Origin: Psychrobacter sp. Pi2-1
GTDB taxonomy: Bacteria > Pseudomonadota > Gammaproteobacteria > Pseudomonadales > Moraxellaceae
NCBI RefSeq assembly: GCF_904846645.1
Contig: NZ_CAJHBO010000006.1
Span: 62,001 to 126,000, forward strand
Reading direction: 5' to 3'
DNA: 64,000 nt
Shown here: piece by piece, positions 45,568 through 55,382 of the stretch
Layout: every line of letters begins with the position of its first letter
How positions within the stretch are numbered: the stretch's first letter is position 1
Made by a program: the position numbers and the translations under genes
The notes under the pieces: generated by a model
The model's input: the letters and a program-made list of their open reading frames with translations, nothing else
What the model was told of the DNA's origin: nothing
Database searches by the model: none

Positions 45568-48500
45568 CTAAGCAGGCTCTGTCACCATGTGCTCGCTAAA
45601 ATAGCGCAGCAGCTCTTGTATGACCGTCACACGCTGTTGCGGTGTGGCCAGTTTATCGCTATTTTGATAACGGATACCAGATGCGCCATTCATACGATAA
45701 TGCTGACCATTTGATTGGATCAATTTAATAATCGCTAACGCATCAACTGGAGTATCTGGCGCAAATTCCAGCGTCATACTACTACTGTTGGCATCGATTT
45801 TATTGATTTTAAGTGGCTCTGCTTGTAAACGTAATCCATGAATGGCGAATAGCTGCTTGGTTTGATCTGGCAGTGCTCCAAAGCGGTCTATCATTTCCGT
45901 GCGAATATCCGTTAATGCCTCTTTATCATCGGTATTGCTAATACGTTTGTAAAACAATAAGCGCTGATGCACGTCATGTAGATACTCCTCTGGAATGAGG
46001 GCTGAGCTATGTAGATTAATCTCACTGGTCAACGACAATGGTGTATTTAAATCAGGCTCCTTGCCAGCTTTAATGGCTTTAGTCGCACGCTCAAGCATAT
46101 CCATATATAAGCTAAAACCAATCGCCTGCATATTACCACTTTGCTGCTTACCCAATATCTCACCTGCTCCGCGAATCTCTAAATCTTCACTTGCTAGCAT
46201 AAAACCTGCACCTAACGTATTGGCGCGTTCAATCGCATGCAAACGGCGCTTGGCATCGCCTTTGAGGCCTTTAAGGGAAGGCACTAGTAAGTAACAATAC
46301 GCTTGATGATGACTACGTCCTACTCGGCCACGCAGCTGATGCAATTGCGCAAGACCAAACTTATCTGCACGCTCAATGATGATCGTATTGGCATTGGGCA
46401 CATCAATACCTGTCTCGATAATGGTAGAGCAAACCAACACGTTGAACTTTTTATGATAAAACTGCTGCATGATCTGCTCAAGCTGACGCTCTTGCATTTG
46501 CCCATGAGCTACTCCTACTCGTGCTTCTGGCACTAGGTCACGAATGGTTTCTGCCATACGCTCAATACTGGCAACATCATTATGTAGCAGATAGACCTGC
46601 CCACCACGTAATAGCTCACGCAATATGGCTTCTTTCATCAAGGCTTCTGTTTTTTGCATTACAAAAGTTTTAATGGCAAGACGACGGGCAGGCGGTGTGG
46701 CGATAATCGACATATCGCGCATACCTGAGAGCGCCATATTTAGCGTTCTAGGGATCGGAGTCGCCGTCATAGACATGCTATCGACATCTGTCTGAATAGC
46801 CTTGATACGCTCTTTATGACGTACTCCAAAGCGATGCTCTTCATCCACAATCATCAGTCCAAGGTTGGCAAACTTCACATCTGGTTGTAGCAGTTTATGG
46901 GTACCAATGACGATGTCCACTTTACCAGCAGCCAAATCAGCCAATACCATTTCTTGATGTTTTTTGCCGCCAAAGCGCGATAAGCTCTCGATACGGACTG
47001 GCCAATCGGCAAAACGATCGCGGAAATTGTCTTCATGCTGACCGGCAAGCAATGTGGTAGGCACCAGTACGGCAACCTGATAACCAGCACTAACGGCAAT
47101 AAAGGCGGCTCGCATCGCGACTTCTGTTTTACCAAAACCAACATCGCCGCAAATAAGACGATCCATCGGTTGGTTTTGTCTCATGTCTTCCATAACCGCA
47201 TGAATGGCATTAGCTTGGTCAGCGGTTTCTTCAAAGGCAAACTGACTGGCAAATAGCTCATACTGTGATGGGTCTATCTTAAAATGAATGCCAACTTTGG
47301 CCTCACGTCTTGCCTGCATATTGAGCAATTCAGCAGCGACGTCATGAATTTGCTCTAATGCTTTTTGCTTGGCTCGGTCCCATTTACCACTACCAATCTT
47401 ATGTAGCGGTGCTAAGGCTGGATCGCCGCCACTATAGCGACTAATCATTTGCAAATTGGCCACTGGCACATAGATACTAGCGTCATCAGAATATTTTAAA
47501 TGGATAAACTCTTGCTCACCATCACCCACATCTAAGGTAATCAAGCCATTATAGCGACCGATACCATGCTCAATATGTACCACTGGACTGCCATCTGTTA
47601 TTTCAGTGACACTCTTGACTAAAAACTCTTCTGATACCCCGCTTTGGCGACGTCGGCGCGTCTGTAAAACCTGACGACCAAACAGCTGTGTTTCGCTAAT
47701 CAACACCAAACGCTCAGGCACATAGACACCGCGCTCAATTGGCGCTACGGTCAGACCGACATGTGGTAGATGACTGTTGTTAATAGCGCTGGTTTTATCT
47801 GCAGCTAGAAAGGCTTCAAAGCTATCGTATGCCTTGATATCAATCTTGCCCTTAAACAGTTCAATGAGAATCTCGCGACGGCCTGCAGTCTCTGCAACGA
47901 TTAGTACGGGTGTTGTAGTCTTTGATTGCGTATCCAAGAAGTCGAGCAATTCAGATAATGGTTCAGACTTTTGATGATTGACTGCTAATTGTGGCGGCTC
48001 TTGAGCACTTAATGTCACCAGTCCTTGTTGTTTAGTGACATTCGATGGCAATGGTATTTGTGAGGCATCTATACTTTCTGGCACTGCCACATCATTCATC
48101 GTAGCCAGTTCATCACGAGCACTTAATATCACTCGTGGATACTGGTTTAGCTGTTCGTTAAGTGCGTTAGATAATAGATACAGCATTGCTGGCTCTACGA
48201 TAGGCTTGTCGATATCATGGCGACGCTCTTCGTAGCGGCGCTGGATTTGTAACCAATAGTCCGCCTGTTTTTCATTGATTAATTCATCGGTGATAAACAA
48301 CGCATCGCTTGGTAAATAGGAAAATAAACTACTCTCCGCCTCCCAGTCTTTTAAGTCAAAAAATAGCGGCTGATAATACTCTAATCCGCTACTAGCAATC
48401 CCTGCCATTACGTCTTTGTGCAGCTCAGACTTACGGCTACTGGTATTAGGGAACATCGCAGCAAAGTTCGTGCGAAACGTCTCACGCCCTTCATCGAGCG

Positions 48501-49278
48501 GAAACTCTTTGGCGGGCAAGATTTGAAATTGGTCAATAGGTTTAGAGATATCTGGCATTTTATGCAGTAGTGACAATGACTCTTTTGCCATACTGGTATC
48601 GTTGCCCGTTAACATTGCCTTCAAATCATCGGCAGTCAATGTACGCTGCGTTTGAGGATGAAAAAAGCGAATCGTTTCGATTTCATCATCAAACAAGTCT
48701 AAACGTAGCGGAAAAGGCTGACCCATGGCAAAAATATCAATAATACTGCCACGTACCGCAAACTCACCTGGCTCAAAGACATTTTCAACAGCGCGATAAC
48801 CTGCTTTTGCCAACAGCCCACGTTGGGTATTGATATCAAATCGATCGCCAACACTTAAATCAAAATGCTGTCCAATCAACCAGCTTGGCGGTGCGACGCG
48901 ATGCATGAGGGCTTGTATCGAAATAAGTAGCACGCCTGACTTCGGCATATCCGTCAATAGATTGATACGCTCACTGACGATGTCTTGATGCGGAGATAGC
49001 TCATCATAAGTCAGTGTCTCCCAGTCAGGGAACACATAAGCATCGACTCCGCAAAATGCCAGCTCAGTCTCTATCTGATTAAGTTGGTTTTGGTCACGTG
49101 CCACTACAACTTTTAGGCGCTCGGCAACATTCCACATAGGCGTTTGCACCAAGCTTGCCAACCATAAGCTGCTGACCGCACCATGGACAGGCGCTAGCCA
49201 ACGCCGCTCGGCATTTTGGATAGGAAACAACTGCTGGTTAATAGGGTCAAATGCGTCAGTCAAAGCAGTAATAGGCAT
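45568..49278 (-). CDS. mfd: Transcription-repair coupling factor Mfd
   Basis: ATP-driven translocase that removes stalled RNA polymerase and recruits UvrA; 1236 residues from the ATG at 49278. A TTG five codons upstream is the only alternative; neither has a good ribosome site. UvrB-like N-terminal modules (EPGEFAVRGSIIDIF), RNA-polymerase-interacting domain (VVHIEHGIGRYNGL), helicase motifs (ICGDVGFGKTEVA, VDEEHRFGVRHKE, MTATPIPRTL, QLRGRVGRS) and the C-terminal TRCF domain (EYLHDVHQRLLFYKRI). All parts are intact; length is slightly over E. coli's 1148. Confidence 0.97.
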   Translation of the reverse strand: MPITALTDAFDPINQQLFPIQNAERRWLAPVHGAVSSLWLASLVQTPMWNVAERLKVVVARDQNQLNQIETELAFCGVDAYVFPDWETLTYDELSPHQDIVSERINLLTDMPKSGVLLISIQALMHRVAPPSWLIGQHFDLSVGDRFDINTQRGLLAKAGYRAVENVFEPGEFAVRGSIIDIFAMGQPFPLRLDLFDDEIETIRFFHPQTQRTLTADDLKAMLTGNDTSMAKESLSLLHKMPDISKPIDQFQILPAKEFPLDEGRETFRTNFAAMFPNTSSRKSELHKDVMAGIASSGLEYYQPLFFDLKDWEAESSLFSYLPSDALFITDELINEKQADYWLQIQRRYEERRHDIDKPIVEPAMLYLLSNALNEQLNQYPRVILSARDELATMNDVAVPESIDASQIPLPSNVTKQQGLVTLSAQEPPQLAVNHQKSEPLSELLDFLDTQSKTTTPVLIVAETAGRREILIELFKGKIDIKAYDSFEAFLAADKTSAINNSHLPHVGLTVAPIERGVYVPERLVLISETQLFGRQVLQTRRRRQSGVSEEFLVKSVTEITDGSPVVHIEHGIGRYNGLITLDVGDGEQEFIHLKYSDDASIYVPVANLQMISRYSGGDPALAPLHKIGSGKWDRAKQKALEQIHDVAAELLNMQARREAKVGIHFKIDPSQYELFASQFAFEETADQANAIHAVMEDMRQNQPMDRLICGDVGFGKTEVAMRAAFIAVSAGYQVAVLVPTTLLAGQHEDNFRDRFADWPVRIESLSRFGGKKHQEMVLADLAAGKVDIVIGTHKLLQPDVKFANLGLMIVDEEHRFGVRHKERIKAIQTDVDSMSMTATPIPRTLNMALSGMRDMSIIATPPARRLAIKTFVMQKTEALMKEAILRELLRGGQVYLLHNDVASIERMAETIRDLVPEARVGVAHGQMQERQLEQIMQQFYHKKFNVLVCSTIIETGIDVPNANTIIIERADKFGLAQLHQLRGRVGRSHHQAYCYLLVPSLKGLKGDAKRRLHAIERANTLGAGFMLASEDLEIRGAGEILGKQQSGNMQAIGFSLYMDMLERATKAIKAGKEPDLNTPLSLTSEINLHSSALIPEEYLHDVHQRLLFYKRISNTDDKEALTDIRTEMIDRFGALPDQTKQLFAIHGLRLQAEPLKINKIDANSSSMTLEFAPDTPVDALAIIKLIQSNGQHYRMNGASGIRYQNSDKLATPQQRVTVIQELLRYFSEHMVTEPA

Positions 49279-49436
49279 AAAGAGTAGAATCAAAGTTAAG
49301 GAGTCAGAAAGCTATTATACGAATATTTGAGCAATTACCAAAACTTATGCCGTAACGGTTTGTCACTTAGGAGTTTACCCATTAATGATTGAGTGTTAAC
49401 AACGATTATTGCGCTTTAACTGTCATTACATAATAA

Positions 49437-49466
49437 AAAACCCCAACGTATAAGCTAAGGTTTTCA
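49437..49466 (-). terminator. Probable terminator of rraA
   Basis: On the minus strand AACCTTAGC pairs with CGTTGGGGTT (several G-T pairs), followed by a T run, about 35 bp past the rraA stop. Confidence 0.5.
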
Positions 49467-49495
49467 TTTTCTCGAGTCAAGCCAAGCCTAAAACT

Positions 49496-50032
49496 TCAGC
49501 TAATAAGTGGCTTATCGCTAGCGATGATGCCATTGTTATCAGCATAAACAAACATACCCGAGTTCAACGTCAAATCACCAAAGCTGATTTCGATATCCAT
49601 ATGTCCTTCATCACGGCGGGTTGATTTACGCGGGATACAACCAAGCGCCATCACGCCAAGATCCATCTCTGCCATGTCATCAACATCGCGAACACAGCCA
49701 TATACAATAACCCCAGCCCAGCCATTATCGATAGCTGATTGTGCAATCATATCGCCTAGTAATGCACAGCGCATAGAGCCGCCACCATCAACGACCAACA
49801 CTTTGCCATTGCCTTCTTTATCTTTGCCATCGCTATTCAATAGTGACTTAACGCGGCTATTGTCTTCAAAGCACTTAACCGTCACGATTTCACCGCAGAA
49901 TTTGTCTTTCGCACCAAACTGACGGAATGACTTACCTTCGATATTTGGCAAGCATACTTGCGACTCAGGATTGGCATCCAATAGATCACAAGTGACAAAA
50001 TTTCCTCTATCCATTTGTATCGATTCTGACAT
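49496..50032 (-). CDS. rraA: RraA family protein (RNase E activity regulator / HMG aldolase fold)
   Basis: 178 residues from the ATG at 50032 (MSESIQMDRGNF; AGGAG just upstream). Hallmarks: FVTCDLLDANPE at the start, GGGSMRCALLGDMIA and GVIVYGCVRDVDDM in the middle. In E. coli RraA binds RNase E and lowers its activity. Related proteins are 4-hydroxy-4-methyl-2-oxoglutarate aldolases; the GGGS-RCALLGD and RDVD motifs serve both readings, so the in vivo role is not settled. It is longer than E. coli RraA (161), with an insertion NSDGKDKEGNGK. No menA/hsl genes are near. Confidence 0.9.
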   Translation of the reverse strand: MSESIQMDRGNFVTCDLLDANPESQVCLPNIEGKSFRQFGAKDKFCGEIVTVKCFEDNSRVKSLLNSDGKDKEGNGKVLVVDGGGSMRCALLGDMIAQSAIDNGWAGVIVYGCVRDVDDMAEMDLGVMALGCIPRKSTRRDEGHMDIEISFGDLTLNSGMFVYADNNGIIASDKPLIS

Positions 50033-50220
50033 TGCTCCTGCTCCTTGTTTTAGTGATTCAACTGACTGGTGTTTCAATACTTATTGATGCTTTGATAATA
50101 GTTAATAGTTAATAGTTATTGTGTTTTTTACTCTTGTATTCTCGTTCTAATGCAATTAACAATCGATATCTGTAACTTTCCAGTTTTAAGACTGAATCTG
50201 TCACTAGAAAAACTGTCCTT

Positions 50221-50922
50221 TTATTTTTTAACACGGGTCATCGCTAGCATCTGCTTATTTTCGATAATGTCGATATGCTTAATTTGAGGTTCAGTACGAT
50301 ATTTACTACGATGGTAGATATCATGAGCACTCATGGCCATAGCACTGGCAACGCGTTTAGCAGAAATGGGATGTAACGATAGCGACTCTGACACGAGCGG
50401 CGAGATAAGTTTAAAAGCTTTTTGACCAATGCTCTCAAGCGGACGACCTTTATGCTTACCAAGCAATAATGACGGACGAAAGACAACCAATTGGCCAAAA
50501 TCTAACGCCATAACAGCCTGCTCTGTCTCAGCCTTAACTCGATTGTATAAAAAACGACTGTCAATATCCGCATTCATCGAGGAGAGTAAAAAGAAATTTT
50601 CTACCCCTTTATCACGACATAACTTGGCAAAATTTACATTATAGTCTCGATCTACCTTGCGAAAAGCCTCATCACTACCAGCTTGTTTTTTTGTCGTACC
50701 CAAACAACTAAAAGCATCCGTGGTTCGATCGGCACCGACACTTGCAAACACTTCAGAGAGATTATCAAAATCATTGATTTGATAAAAACGCATGCTGGCA
50801 TTAATGTAGCGTGGCGGACGACGAGCAATCACAATCAATGTGTCATAAAGCTCACTCAGTTGCTTTACCAAATGCTGCCCTACTAACCCCGTTGCGCCAA
50901 TCACAATTGCTTTTCGCTGCAT
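50221..50922 (-). CDS. NAD(P)-binding oxidoreductase (atypical SDR, HTATIP2/YbjT-like)
   Basis: 233 residues. Rossmann start AIVIGATGLVGQHLVKQL binds the dinucleotide; SCLGTTKKQAGS, then VDRDYN, FFLLSSMNAD and the YNRVKAETE motif (Tyr/Lys pair) follow the atypical short-chain dehydrogenase pattern seen in human TIP30 (HTATIP2) and bacterial relatives. RPSLLLGKHKGRPLE is also typical. Catalytic function and substrate are unknown. It reads away from rpsT. Confidence 0.83.
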   Translation of the reverse strand: MQRKAIVIGATGLVGQHLVKQLSELYDTLIVIARRPPRYINASMRFYQINDFDNLSEVFASVGADRTTDAFSCLGTTKKQAGSDEAFRKVDRDYNVNFAKLCRDKGVENFFLLSSMNADIDSRFLYNRVKAETEQAVMALDFGQLVVFRPSLLLGKHKGRPLESIGQKAFKLISPLVSESLSLHPISAKRVASAMAMSAHDIYHRSKYRTEPQIKHIDIIENKQMLAMTRVKK

Positions 50923-51161
50923 ACCCTATCCACTTATATAACATTAGATGAACTATATTGATGAGAAAATACCTATATCAAGGTCTATCGTTAGAATATC
51001 ATACCTAAATTCCTCAATAACTGATGCTATTATATAGGATATATTGTAAGAGATTTTATCAACCCTCTATGTCTGTCAGCGCTTACTAAGGATTTAGTTA
51101 CTAGAATGACCCAGATTCAATGATATTACGTAACTTCTTTGAGCATTAATCATCAAATATA

Positions 51162-51190
51162 TTGTCCTTAGTTCAATAATTTGCTAAGAT
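51162..51190 (+). promoter_or_regulatory. Candidate promoter of rpsT
   Basis: TTGTCC (51162-51167), 17 bp, TAAGAT (51185-51190). Confidence 0.45.
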
Positions 51191-51210
51191 AATCGGCTTT
51201 ACACGTCAAC

Positions 51211-51315
51211 GCTGTTTAATTATTCCAAACAGCTCTGACGCTTACGATGCTCTATTTATATTAGATACTTTAATATCAGACATCGACATCATATTTGACG
51301 AGACGGCTGCTCGTC
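51211..51315 (+). promoter_or_regulatory. Structured rpsT leader (two hairpins)
   Basis: GCTGTTT/AAACAGC (51211-51233) and GACGAG/CTCGTC (51297-51315, 7-nt loop). S20 is known to repress its own synthesis in E. coli; these stems may take part, which is inference. Confidence 0.4.
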
Positions 51316-51386
51316 ACCGATGATTGTTAAACCCATTATTGCAATCAACATTCATATTTTTATCTATCTTTATCAAGGAGATACGC

Positions 51387-51653
51387 GTGGCTAATACTGC
51401 ACAAGCTCGTAAACGCGCCCGTCAAAACACCAAACGTCGTCAGAACTCTGCGTCACAACGCTCTATGGTTCGTACTTACTTAAAACGTGTTGATGCGGCT
51501 ATCGCAGCTAAAGATTATGACGCGGCTACCGAAGCTTACAAAAAAGCGGTACCAGTTCTTGATCGTATGGCTGACAAAGGTATTATTCATAAGAATAAAG
51601 CTGCTCGTCGTAAGAGCCGCCTAAACAAAACAATCAAAGGCCTACAAGCTTAA
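51387..51653 (+). CDS. rpsT: 30S ribosomal protein S20
   Basis: 88 residues, highly basic. I set the start at GTG 51387: AAGGAG lies 6 nt upstream and the product begins (M)[18 protein letters not shown], the standard S20 N-terminus. An open frame 21 codons longer is not credible. [17 protein letters not shown] is the typical end. It stands alone with its own terminator. Confidence 0.97.
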   Translation: MANTAQARKRARQNTKRRQNSASQRSMVRTYLKRVDAAIAAKDYDAATEAYKKAVPVLDRMADKGIIHKNKAARRKSRLNKTIKGLQA

Positions 51654-51699
51654 GATTTGTATTGGTTAGACCGCATTTCGTTTTTATAGCGTAATGACT

Positions 51700-51742
51700 A
51701 AAACCTTGTCACTGGTTCTAATACCGTGGCAAGGTTTTTTTT
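51700..51742 (+). terminator. Intrinsic terminator of rpsT
   Basis: AAACCTTGTCAC / GTGGCAAGGTTT (one G-T pair) followed by a T run of eight. Confidence 0.88.
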
Positions 51743-51808
51743 ATGCCTGTTCAAAACGTATTCAACGAATAGTTGCTCTATCAACTCATTCAATGTTTGA
51801 ACAAAGCA

Positions 51809-52645
51809 TCAATTCCACTGTACTTCTGGCGGCAATAGCAACTTGCTAGGATGATAGCCAGCTGCACGGTAACCGTCTAATAATGAACTAATCGGCCGAG
51901 TATATACCTGACCCCGCCAAATAAAATGCGCGCTCGCTTGATCAAATGGCTTATCATCGAACCATAAGAACACGCCTTCCATCATCTTTGGCCAATCATT
52001 CCAATCAATCTCTACCACATCGAACATGACGGCCAAGAACGCAGATAGCAACGTGTCATGACTCACAGCGAGCATCAGATGGCCATGCTGCGGCTGATTC
52101 TGATAAAAAAGCGACAGAATATCCAAACCGCCTTGATAGGTGTTTTTAGTCCCTTCGAGATTGCCTTGCAAAAAACGATTAATAAAGTTCAGGACGCCAA
52201 TTTCTTTGAACACAGGATTGGCTATTTCAGGCTCAGTGACGAGACTGCCAGGCTCAACCAACAATGATTGATGCGTAATGTCACGCCGTAGTCCTGCCCC
52301 CTCTTGCATCAGCTGCGCGGTATCGATACAACGCCCAATCGGGCTAGAAATACTATCGACGTCGAGCGAATATGGTAGATGACCTGATAACCAACGACCC
52401 CAAGACTTTGCCAGTATACGGCCTTTAGGAGTCAACGGTAGCTGATAGCTAGCAAAGCCATTACCATCAGAACGCTCGCGTAAAGAGTGCCTAGTAAATA
52501 GTATCAGCCGCTTATTTTCAGGCAATAGGCTAACGGAGGAAATCATACTATCTGGTAGGTGCGAAGGTGCAGGCGCGCTTGGGGTGTGACTCGCAAGCTT
52601 GTCAGCAGATATTTTGGACAGGGTGTTATTTAGATATTTACTCAT
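51809..52645 (-). CDS. Histidine phosphatase superfamily protein
   Basis: 278 residues. The RH motif is in LILFTRHSLRERSDGNGF, with a later catalytic His in VSHDTLLSAFLAV; SSPIGRCIDTAQLM supplies the second Arg. This matches the acid-phosphatase/phytase-like branch more than the small phosphoglycerate mutases. The first ~40 residues are Ser/Pro-rich with no signal peptide, so it seems cytoplasmic. Substrate unknown. No close operon partner; a metallophosphoesterase gene lies upstream, 158 bp away on the same strand. Confidence 0.8.
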   Translation of the reverse strand: MSKYLNNTLSKISADKLASHTPSAPAPSHLPDSMISSVSLLPENKRLILFTRHSLRERSDGNGFASYQLPLTPKGRILAKSWGRWLSGHLPYSLDVDSISSPIGRCIDTAQLMQEGAGLRRDITHQSLLVEPGSLVTEPEIANPVFKEIGVLNFINRFLQGNLEGTKNTYQGGLDILSLFYQNQPQHGHLMLAVSHDTLLSAFLAVMFDVVEIDWNDWPKMMEGVFLWFDDKPFDQASAHFIWRGQVYTRPISSLLDGYRAAGYHPSKLLLPPEVQWN

Positions 52646-52803
52646 GATAGCAAGCCTAGCAGATTTCTTATCAGGAATGAACCACAGACAAATCTAGTTG
52701 CAATATATCTTATAAATACTATGTACTCTTTCAGAAAAACGCTTTATTCAAAAGAATCTATGTCTAGAATAAATCGAGATTTGCCAGATATTTACACACG
52801 GTC

Positions 52804-53616
52804 CTAGCCAATATCAATAACTTTGTCCCACGCGAACTCTAATGCGGTACTACTGACCTCATTAGGATAGGCTCGTGGATTGACAATCACTCGCGTATTA
52901 CCTATCCGGTAATCGAATGCTTCATGAGTATGTCCGTGTACCCATAGCATCGGTGCCCAGTCTTCGTGCATCCATCCCGATAAATCACTAACGAAAGCCG
53001 CATTACTCGGTAGATTGGCATATTTTTCAGACACCGATAATGCACTGACGCTATGATGACTCATTACCACAGTTTTTTTACCAAGTTTATAAGATTCGAT
53101 CAAAGCTTGCTGTAGCCACTGACGATGCTCAGCATGAATCTGCATAGATACTTCAGGTGAAAACAGTTCGTTGCCTGCGTAAATCTGCTTGTAATCACGC
53201 ATAAAATGCCTAGCAGCGACCATAGTGTCTTCATTGGCATGATACTGATAATCTGTCCAAAGCGTACAACCTAAAAGGCGTATATCACCGATATCGATAT
53301 GCTGACATTGTAAGACGCGAACCCCTTTCTTAGACGCAGTATCATAGTTATCCCAAGTTGTCAGTTTACGGTCAAAGCTCAACACGTCTTCATCAAAGTA
53401 TTCATGATTACCAGCGATAGTAATCAGGGGAACTTCTAAGCGCGCTGCTTGTGCTTGCAACCACGGCATACCTTTGTCGCTATTAGCAGTATCCCCTGCT
53501 ACTAATACTAAATCTGCATCAGTTTTAGGAATGTGTCCAACGGGGTGCAATTGACGTGCATAACTATCAATATGTAAGTCACTCAATATCTGTAATTTCA
53601 TATTATTCAACATCAT
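52804..53616 (-). CDS. Calcineurin-like metallophosphoesterase
   Basis: 270 residues. Metal ligands of the family in order: ILSDLHID, LVAGDTAN, IAGNHEYFD, VMSHHSV and VHGHTHEAFDYRIG. It is a cytoplasmic phosphoesterase of unknown substrate, in the group of single-domain bacterial phosphohydrolases. The start may be the Met at residue 6 (MKLQILSDLH, position 53601); neither candidate has a clear ribosome site. Confidence 0.85.
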   Translation of the reverse strand: MMLNNMKLQILSDLHIDSYARQLHPVGHIPKTDADLVLVAGDTANSDKGMPWLQAQAARLEVPLITIAGNHEYFDEDVLSFDRKLTTWDNYDTASKKGVRVLQCQHIDIGDIRLLGCTLWTDYQYHANEDTMVAARHFMRDYKQIYAGNELFSPEVSMQIHAEHRQWLQQALIESYKLGKKTVVMSHHSVSALSVSEKYANLPSNAAFVSDLSGWMHEDWAPMLWVHGHTHEAFDYRIGNTRVIVNPRAYPNEVSSTALEFAWDKVIDIG

Positions 53617-53776
53617 TTAGTGGCGTTATTATTAAAAATCTAATTAGCGATAAACACTCATAGCAGTACTAATGATATTTAGCTACATGAGCGTCTTTAA
53701 TATAGTTATTATATTTTAGAAAGGTTGTAAGAATAAATTTAAGTAGTGTAGCAGCTTTTCCTCGACCATCAAAAAG

Positions 53777-53809
53777 TAAAAAGACAGCCATTTAGGCTGT
53801 CTCTTTTTC
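53777..53809 (-). terminator. Intrinsic terminator of pyrF
   Basis: AGACAGCC / GGCTGTCT with an ATTTA loop and T runs either side. It lies just past the pyrF stop on the minus strand. Confidence 0.88.
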
Positions 53810-53826
53810 TTAACATTTATTCAAAC

Positions 53827-54525
53827 TTAAATACTTTGAAGTATTGTCTGTAGTTTAGCAGCAGGGTCTGAGGCTTGAGTGATCGAACGGCCAATGACTA
53901 AATAATCAGAACCGTCTATTAGCGCCTGACTTGGTGTACATATACGTTTTTGATCATCTGCATTGTCTTCAGCTAGTCGTATACCAGGCGTTACCAGTTT
54001 GAAGTCTTGACCACATAACGCTTTAAGTGCTTTTGCTTCTTGAGCCGAGCAAACCACACCATCAAGACCAGCTTGCTTAGTCAGTTGTGCTAGTCGGCTT
54101 ACTTGGGTATCTAAGCTATCAGTGATGCCTGTTTGCATCAACGCTTCACTATCCATAGAAGTCAGTACGGTGACTGCGATAAGCAAGGTATCGAGATCTC
54201 TATCTAGCAAACGCTGTTTTGCCAACGACATGGCCTCTAACCCTGCGCTAGCATGGACATTCACCATCCATACACCAAGCTCAGCGGCCGCCAATACTGC
54301 TTGAGCAGTGGTATTCGGAATGTCATGGAATTTTAAGTCTAAGAACACTTCAAAATCACGTTGATGCAGTGCCTTGATGATATCAGGGCCACAACGCGTA
54401 AACAGCTCTTTACCGACTTTCAATCGACATTGAGATGGATCTAACTGGTCAGCTAACGCTAGAGACGCCTCTACCGTCATATTGTCTAGAGCGACGACAA
54501 CTGGAGAGTTAATTACATTATTCAT
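53827..54525 (-). CDS. pyrF: Orotidine 5'-phosphate decarboxylase
   Basis: Final step of UMP synthesis; 232 residues, normal length. The signature [17 protein letters not shown] carries the catalytic Lys-Asp network. VALDN begins the barrel, [10 protein letters not shown] is the phosphate-loop region and [12 protein letters not shown] comes near the end. It closes the cmk-rpsA-ihfB-lapA-pyrF run; lapB, which sits before pyrF in E. coli, is missing here. Confidence 0.97.
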   Translation of the reverse strand: MNNVINSPVVVALDNMTVEASLALADQLDPSQCRLKVGKELFTRCGPDIIKALHQRDFEVFLDLKFHDIPNTTAQAVLAAAELGVWMVNVHASAGLEAMSLAKQRLLDRDLDTLLIAVTVLTSMDSEALMQTGITDSLDTQVSRLAQLTKQAGLDGVVCSAQEAKALKALCGQDFKLVTPGIRLAEDNADDQKRICTPSQALIDGSDYLVIGRSITQASDPAAKLQTILQSI

Positions 54526-54605
54526 GGTTTTACCATATATTTTGAAGTTATCAAAGTATTGTATTTGAGGTCAGTACTGCGTTCGTTAAGCTATCACTTA
54601 ACGAC

Positions 54606-55013
54606 TTAATCTCGTCTACGCTTAGACAGAGTAGAGCCTTCAGTTAGGCTAGTTGCGTCACTACTTTGTACATTGGCAGCAGAAGCACCATAAACAGCTT
54701 CATCTACTGTTGGCGCGCTTGCTTGACGATCGATAACTGTATTGGCTTGAGTCAATTGCTCTTGCAGGTTTGCGTTTGCTTTTTGCAGACGTGAGATTTC
54801 CCACTTATTTTGCAGCACACGAAAGATAAGCAATGCCAGTAAAATACCAATAACAATACCTAGCATCAAACACAAAATAAGTAGCAACCCTAGATTCATC
54901 GTAGGTGCTTGTGAAAACAGCAGGTTGACTCCGACCTCAGTATTATTTGCCAATACCAAACCAAGTGAATAGGCAAAGCTCAAGAATAGCAATACAAATA
55001 GTAGAAAGCGCAT
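54606..55013 (-). CDS. lapA: LapA-domain inner-membrane protein
   Basis: 135 residues with two membrane helices (about 2-22 and 43-66), a short periplasmic loop NNTEVGVNLLFSQAPTMNLG and a cytoplasmic coiled coil with a disordered tail. That is the LapA (YciS, DUF1049) layout; in E. coli LapA works with LapB to tune LPS synthesis through FtsH and LpxC. lapB is not adjacent. It lies 63 bp after ihfB. Confidence 0.88.
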   Translation of the reverse strand: MRFLLFVLLFLSFAYSLGLVLANNTEVGVNLLFSQAPTMNLGLLLILCLMLGIVIGILLALLIFRVLQNKWEISRLQKANANLQEQLTQANTVIDRQASAPTVDEAVYGASAANVQSSDATSLTEGSTLSKRRRD

Positions 55014-55076
55014 GAGACAGTTACCTCAGTTTGGAATGATAAATTTTTGACAGTTAGATAGCCAGTGCTGGTTTAA

Positions 55077-55382
55077 TTAACCGTTTGCTACCGTATCGTT
55101 TACTGCTTCGCGTAAGGCCTTGCCTGGCTTAAAATGTGGGATCGCTTTAGCCGGTACAGGTACGCTTTCACCTGTCTTAGGATTGCGTCCCATACGGGCA
55201 CGGCGATGATGTAGACAAAAACTACCGAATCCGCGAACTTCGACTCGGCCATCATTGGCTAAAGTATGGGTCATCAAGTTTAAGATTTCACGCACTGCGT
55301 CATCAACCACGGTGTCTGCCATGTTGTCACAGTTTGCACTCAAATTACTAATAAATTCGGATTTGTTAATCGCTTGCTGCAT
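55077..55382 (-). CDS. ihfB: Integration host factor beta subunit
   Basis: 101 residues: HU/IHF fold with the arm [24 protein letters not shown], split here as [15 protein letters not shown] and AIPHFKPGK, and EVRGFGSFCLHHRRARMG before it, typical of IHF-beta. IHF makes sharp bends in DNA in replication, transcription and recombination. The position between rpsA and lapA supports beta over alpha. A terminator after rpsA means it likely has its own promoter. Confidence 0.95.
   Translation of the reverse strand: MQQAINKSEFISNLSANCDNMADTVVDDAVREILNLMTHTLANDGRVEVRGFGSFCLHHRRARMGRNPKTGESVPVPAKAIPHFKPGKALREAVNDTVANG

Larger units (their letters stand above)
50923..51386. other. Divergent region and rpsT leader
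   Basis: 464 bp: a candidate rpsT promoter at 51162-51190, then a ~195 nt leader with two hairpins (51211-51233 and 51297-51315). The left half is AT-rich and holds the upstream region of the oxidoreductase gene. No protein frame was supported. Confidence 0.55.

Noticed and set aside
51324..51386. N-terminal extension of rpsT
   Set aside because: The GTG at 51387 has a proper SD and gives the standard S20 start.
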